NCBI RefSeq assembly: GCF_020991085.1
Contig: NZ_CP087719.1
Location: 4,484,001 to 4,548,000 of the forward strand
Source: Roseomonas sp. OT10
GTDB taxonomy: Bacteria; Pseudomonadota; Alphaproteobacteria; Acetobacterales; Acetobacteraceae
Direction of reading: 5' to 3'
DNA: 64,000 bases
A model generated the notes under the pieces. It was given only the letters and a program-made list of their open reading frames with translations. It ran no database searches and was not told where the DNA came from. Of this stretch, positions 61,229 through 64,000 are shown piece by piece (positions within the stretch are counted from its first letter, which is position 1; every line of letters begins with the position of its first letter). The translations under genes and the position numbers were made by a program.

Positions 61229-62034
61229 GCGGCCTGCTGCACCATCGCGTGAGCGGGCGGCCGGTCGGCGCGGGGCCGGCGCTGCTACTGATCCATCCGC
61301 TCGGCGCGTCGCTGGACTTCTGGGACGCCTGCCTGCCGGCCTGGGAGCCGCGCCTGCCATGCGTCGCCGTCGACCTGCGCTCCGCCGGCGCCTCGCCACG
61401 CGGGGAGGTCCCGCCGGGACTCGACGCGCATGTGGCGGATCTCGAGGCCCTGTGCGAAGCGCTGGGGCTGGAAGCGGTCGTCCCCGTCGGCTGCGCCATG
61501 GGCGGCATGGTCGCCGCCGCCCATGCGGCGCGCCACCCGGGGCGGGCGACGGCGCTGGTTCTGTCCAACCCCACGGCGCGCTCCTCCGATGCGGCGCGGG
61601 CGATGCTGACGGAGCGTGCCGCGACCGTCCGGGCCGGCGGCATGGCGGCGATCCTGCCCGGCGCGGTGGAACGCCCCTTCGAGGCGCAGCCGCGCGATGC
61701 GCGCTTCGCACGCTACCTTGCCGCCTTCGCCGCCCAGGATCCGGCCGCCTATGCCGATGCCGTGCTGGGCTTCGCCGCCGCCGATGCGGGCGACGACCTG
61801 TCACGCATCCGCTGCCCCGTGCTGCTCGTGCCAGGGCGGTACGACCTGCTGCTGCCGCCCTCCCTGGCCGAGGAGGTGCGGCGCCTGCTGCCTTCCGGCG
61901 ACGTGCGGCTGGAGATCGACGAGGAGGGCGCGCATTTCCTGCCCTATCAGCGTCCGGCGCGCTTCGCGGCCCGGGTGCTGGACTTCCTCGACTCCGTGCA
62001 GGGTTCCGGCAGTGGCGCGGTCGCCGCGCGATGA
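61225..62034 (+). CDS. Alpha/beta hydrolase fold protein with Ala at the nucleophile position
   Basis: 269 residues. The fold is clear: LLLIHPLGASLDFWDACLPAW, DLRSAGAS, and an elbow reading VGCAMGGMVAAA. In the GxSxG position this is Gly89-Cys90-Ala91-Met92-Gly93, so the nucleophile Ser is replaced by Ala (codon GCC 61495-61497). The Asp (VPGRYDLLLPP) and His (EGAHFLPYQR) remain. It may be a non-hydrolytic family member, use Cys90, or be inactive. Coupled to the upstream hydrolase by ATGA. Confidence 0.82.
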   Translation: MSGLLHHRVSGRPVGAGPALLLIHPLGASLDFWDACLPAWEPRLPCVAVDLRSAGASPRGEVPPGLDAHVADLEALCEALGLEAVVPVGCAMGGMVAAAHAARHPGRATALVLSNPTARSSDAARAMLTERAATVRAGGMAAILPGAVERPFEAQPRDARFARYLAAFAAQDPAAYADAVLGFAAADAGDDLSRIRCPVLLVPGRYDLLLPPSLAEEVRRLLPSGDVRLEIDEEGAHFLPYQRPARFAARVLDFLDSVQGSGSGAVAAR

Positions 62035-62107
62035 GGATTCCGCTCCGCCACCGGCCTGCGCGATCCGCGGACGGGTGCGCCGGCGCGCGGGCGAACGAGG
62101 AGGATGC

Positions 62108-62698
62108 ATGACACGGAAGGGCTTCCTGCTGGTGCTGATGCACCCGCCCACCGCCTTCGAGGAGGAGTTCAACGCCTGGTACGATTCCGAGCACGTGCCG
62201 GAACGCCTGGCGGTGCCGGGCTTCGAGAGCGGGCTGCGCTACATCAGCGTGTCGGGGGCCGCGCCCCGCTACCTCGCGATCTACGACCTCGCCGCGCCGG
62301 AGGTGATGGAGTCGCCGGACTACCTGCGCGTCGCGCATGAGCGCTCCAGCCCCTGGACCAAGCGCGTGACGGCCAGGGCGCGGGTGCAGCGCTTCGCCGG
62401 AACGCAGGTCTATCCCGGCGACCGCGTCACCGGGCGCGCGGCACGGATCGGGCTGCTGCGCTTCCGCGGCCTGCGGGAGGGCGATGCGGATGCCGTGGTG
62501 GCAGGCATGCGCGACCTGTACGAGGGAAGGCCAGAGGTGCGACAGGTGCGCGTGCTGGCGCAGGATTCGGGCACGGCCGGCACCGACGTCCTGGGCGTGG
62601 TCGAGGCGGCCGCCCCGCTGCCGGACAGCTTCGATCCCCGCGTCTTCGGCGATGTCGCCGGCGCGTTGGATCTGGTCGGCAGCTACACGCCCTTCTGA
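62108..62698 (+). CDS. Uncharacterised protein, dimeric alpha/beta-barrel-like (EthD/DUF-type)
   Basis: 196 residues, preceded by GAGGAGG. The N-terminal half, [23 protein letters not shown] then [19 protein letters not shown], follows the WYxxEHxPERLxxPGF pattern of ferredoxin-like alpha/beta-barrel proteins of the EthD/antibiotic-monooxygenase type. The C-terminal half looks like a second, weaker module. No catalytic residues can be assigned. Third gene of the + operon, so it is probably part of the same catabolic route. Confidence 0.7.
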   Translation: MTRKGFLLVLMHPPTAFEEEFNAWYDSEHVPERLAVPGFESGLRYISVSGAAPRYLAIYDLAAPEVMESPDYLRVAHERSSPWTKRVTARARVQRFAGTQVYPGDRVTGRAARIGLLRFRGLREGDADAVVAGMRDLYEGRPEVRQVRVLAQDSGTAGTDVLGVVEAAAPLPDSFDPRVFGDVAGALDLVGSYTPF

Positions 62699-62777
62699 GC
62701 GGCGCCGGCCGGAAAGCTATGGCCAGCCGCCGGCATCTCCACTAGAGCTGCCGGGGCGGCAAGCCGACGAGGCGACG

Positions 62778-63488
62778 ATGCGTATCACCTGGTTCGGCCA
62801 TTCGGCCTACCGGCTGGAGTTCGGGCGGTCGGTCGTGCTGATCGACCCGTTCCTGTCGGGCAACGGCACCTTCCGGGGCGATGCCGAGGCCGCGACGGCG
62901 GGCGCGACCCACATCCTGCTGACGCATGGCCATGGCGACCATGTCGGCGACACCGTCGCCATCGCCCGGCGCACCGGCGCCAAGCTGGTCGCCACCTTCG
63001 AGCTGTGCCAGTTCCTCGGCGCCAAGGGCGTGGCCGCGACCGACCCGATGAACACCGGCGGCACCACCGACCAGGGCGAGTTCAGCGTCTCCCTCACCAT
63101 CGCCTTCCACTCCTCCTCGGAGATGGACGCCAACGGTGTGCTGCAGACCCTGGGCCTGCCCAACGGCCTCGTCGTCACGCCCAAGGACAAGGCGGAGCCG
63201 GTGGTCTACCACATGGGCGACACGGACATCTTCTCCGACATGGCCCTGATCGCCGAGCTGTACGACCCGGCGGTGGTGATGGTGCCGATCGGCGACCGCT
63301 TCACCATGGGGCCGCGCAGCGCCGCGCTCGCGGTCCGCCGCTTCCTGCCGAAGGCGCGGACGATCCTGCCCTGCCACTACGCCACCTTCCCGCCCCTGCT
63401 GCAGTCCCCCGAGCCCTTCCTGCGCGAGATGGGCGAGCAGGCCGGCCGCGTGCGCGTCCCCGCCATCGGCGAAGCCTTCACCGCCTGA
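62778..63488 (+). CDS. Metallo-beta-lactamase-fold metal-dependent hydrolase, UPF0173/UlaG-like
   Basis: 236 residues. The Zn motif is [12 protein letters not shown] (His50, His52, Asp54, His55). [19 protein letters not shown] and [10 protein letters not shown] supply the later ligands. The start [14 protein letters not shown] is typical of the UPF0173 group. It may hydrolyse a cyclic ester or phosphodiester; the family has members of different function. It follows the + operon after 79 bp and precedes a GntR gene. Confidence 0.9.
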   Translation: MRITWFGHSAYRLEFGRSVVLIDPFLSGNGTFRGDAEAATAGATHILLTHGHGDHVGDTVAIARRTGAKLVATFELCQFLGAKGVAATDPMNTGGTTDQGEFSVSLTIAFHSSSEMDANGVLQTLGLPNGLVVTPKDKAEPVVYHMGDTDIFSDMALIAELYDPAVVMVPIGDRFTMGPRSAALAVRRFLPKARTILPCHYATFPPLLQSPEPFLREMGEQAGRVRVPAIGEAFTA

Positions 63489-63492
63489 CGGC

Positions 63493-64000
63493 ATGGACAC
63501 GGAGCGACCGGCACACGGACGGCGCCGCCCTGCCATGGCCGACCGCGAGGTCGACCTGCCGCCGTCGCAGGAGGTGGATGGCGCGCCGGCCTCACCCAAT
63601 CTGCAGCGCTTCCGTGCCATCATCCGCCGGGTGCTGTCGCGCGGGGACGAGCAGTCCTCGCTGGTGACGGAGATCGCCTGCACCATCGGGGCGGAAATCC
63701 TGGACGGCATCCAGCAGCCGGGCCAGGACCTGAACTCGGTGGAGTTGGCCCGCCGCTTCCGCACCAGCCGTACGCCGACGCGCGAGGCACTGGTCCTGCT
63801 GGAGAAGGAAGGGCTGGTGGAAATCCCGCCCCGCCGCAGGCCGCGTGTGGTCAACCACTGCCTGGCGGAAATCCAGGAAATCTACCGGGTGCGCGCCGCG
63901 ATGCTGGCGCTGGTGGCGACCGAGGCCGGCGAGCATGCCACGGCCGAGGAGATCGCCGACCTGCGCGCCATCGTGACCGCCATGCAGGAGGCCGCGTCGA
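63493..64000 (+). CDS. GntR-family regulator, FCD type (3' end beyond the window)
   Basis: 169 residues are visible from the ATG at 63493; ATG 63535 is an alternative. The winged helix is IGAEILDGIQQPGQDLNSVELARRF and TSRTPTREALVLLEKEGLVEI. The FCD domain begins with LAEIQEIYRVRAAMLALVATEAG and runs off the end. The N-terminal ~55 residues ahead of the helix are unusually long. It is the only regulator near the 51-63 kb operons and so the best candidate to bind the TGTCGACA sites. Confidence 0.9.
   Translation, partial: MDTERPAHGRRRPAMADREVDLPPSQEVDGAPASPNLQRFRAIIRRVLSRGDEQSSLVTEIACTIGAEILDGIQQPGQDLNSVELARRFRTSRTPTREALVLLEKEGLVEIPPRRRPRVVNHCLAEIQEIYRVRAAMLALVATEAGEHATAEEIADLRAIVTAMQEAAS

Noticed and set aside
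59204-62338. Very long open frame (over 1000 codons) on the minus strand across several genes
   Set aside because: It is antisense to clearly recognisable genes; the residues are Arg/Gly/Pro/Ala-rich with no domain. Such frames arise from GC-saturated third codon positions.

Overview
The window is very GC-rich, densely coded DNA from an alphaproteobacterium. It is most likely a Roseomonas-like member of the Acetobacteraceae. The reasons are the GC-saturated third codon positions, many ATGA/GTGA overlapping operons, several TctC/Bug receptors, a SAM-II riboswitch (typical of alphaproteobacteria) and GC-rich intergenic hairpin repeats. No rRNA, tRNA, CRISPR array or phage gene was seen. The region is almost entirely accessory catabolism and transport.

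Layout. 1-2.9 kb: sugar-type ABC permeases and binding protein. 3.1-4.2 kb: DUF1428 and VOC proteins. 4.3-8.0 kb: methionine importer metN-metI-metQ-metQ behind a promoter, a SAM-II aptamer and a short Met/Cys leader ORF. 8.1-10.3 kb: D-amino-acid-oxidase-like flavoprotein and a threonine-dehydratase-like enzyme with an LPTPG repeat tail. 10.3-12.8 kb: thioesterase and motA-motB. 13.0-14.6 kb: SDR and RraA-like enzyme. 14.9-21.2 kb: a complete dipeptide-type ABC system split into two divergent arms around a GntR gene. 21.5-23.6 kb: enolase-superfamily dehydratase and 2-hydroxyacid dehydrogenase. 24.4-31.2 kb: ureide-type genes (M20 amidohydrolase, LysR, binding protein, RidA, ureidoglycine aminohydrolase) with an IS481-type element between them. 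31.4-35.0 kb: ETF-QO, EtfA, EtfB and a 49-codon acyl-CoA dehydrogenase remnant. 35.1-42.8 kb: LysR, two-subunit TPP decarboxylase, aldehyde dehydrogenase, 2-hydroxyacid dehydrogenase, TctC receptors and a hydrolase. 43.3-50.6 kb: GntR plus a D-hydantoinase/D-carbamoylase operon with two TctC receptors. 51.3-64 kb: three operons of an unassigned pathway (two-subunit transketolase, GldA-like, Gfo/Idh, HIBADH-like, two CMD proteins, AroE-like, SDR, amidohydrolase, two alpha/beta hydrolases) followed by an MBL hydrolase and a GntR gene cut by the window end.

The most unusual findings are these. First, a family of five ~310-340 bp intergenic repeats is built from covarying hairpins; one copy is split by the IS element with a reconstructable empty site. 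Second, TGTCGACA-cored palindromes lie before all three operons of the 51-63 kb pathway. Third, a short Met/Cys leader ORF with a strong Shine-Dalgarno lies between the SAM-II riboswitch and metN. Fourth, one alpha/beta hydrolase has Ala in place of the nucleophile Ser.

Functions are inferred from family motifs read by eye. No database search was run.
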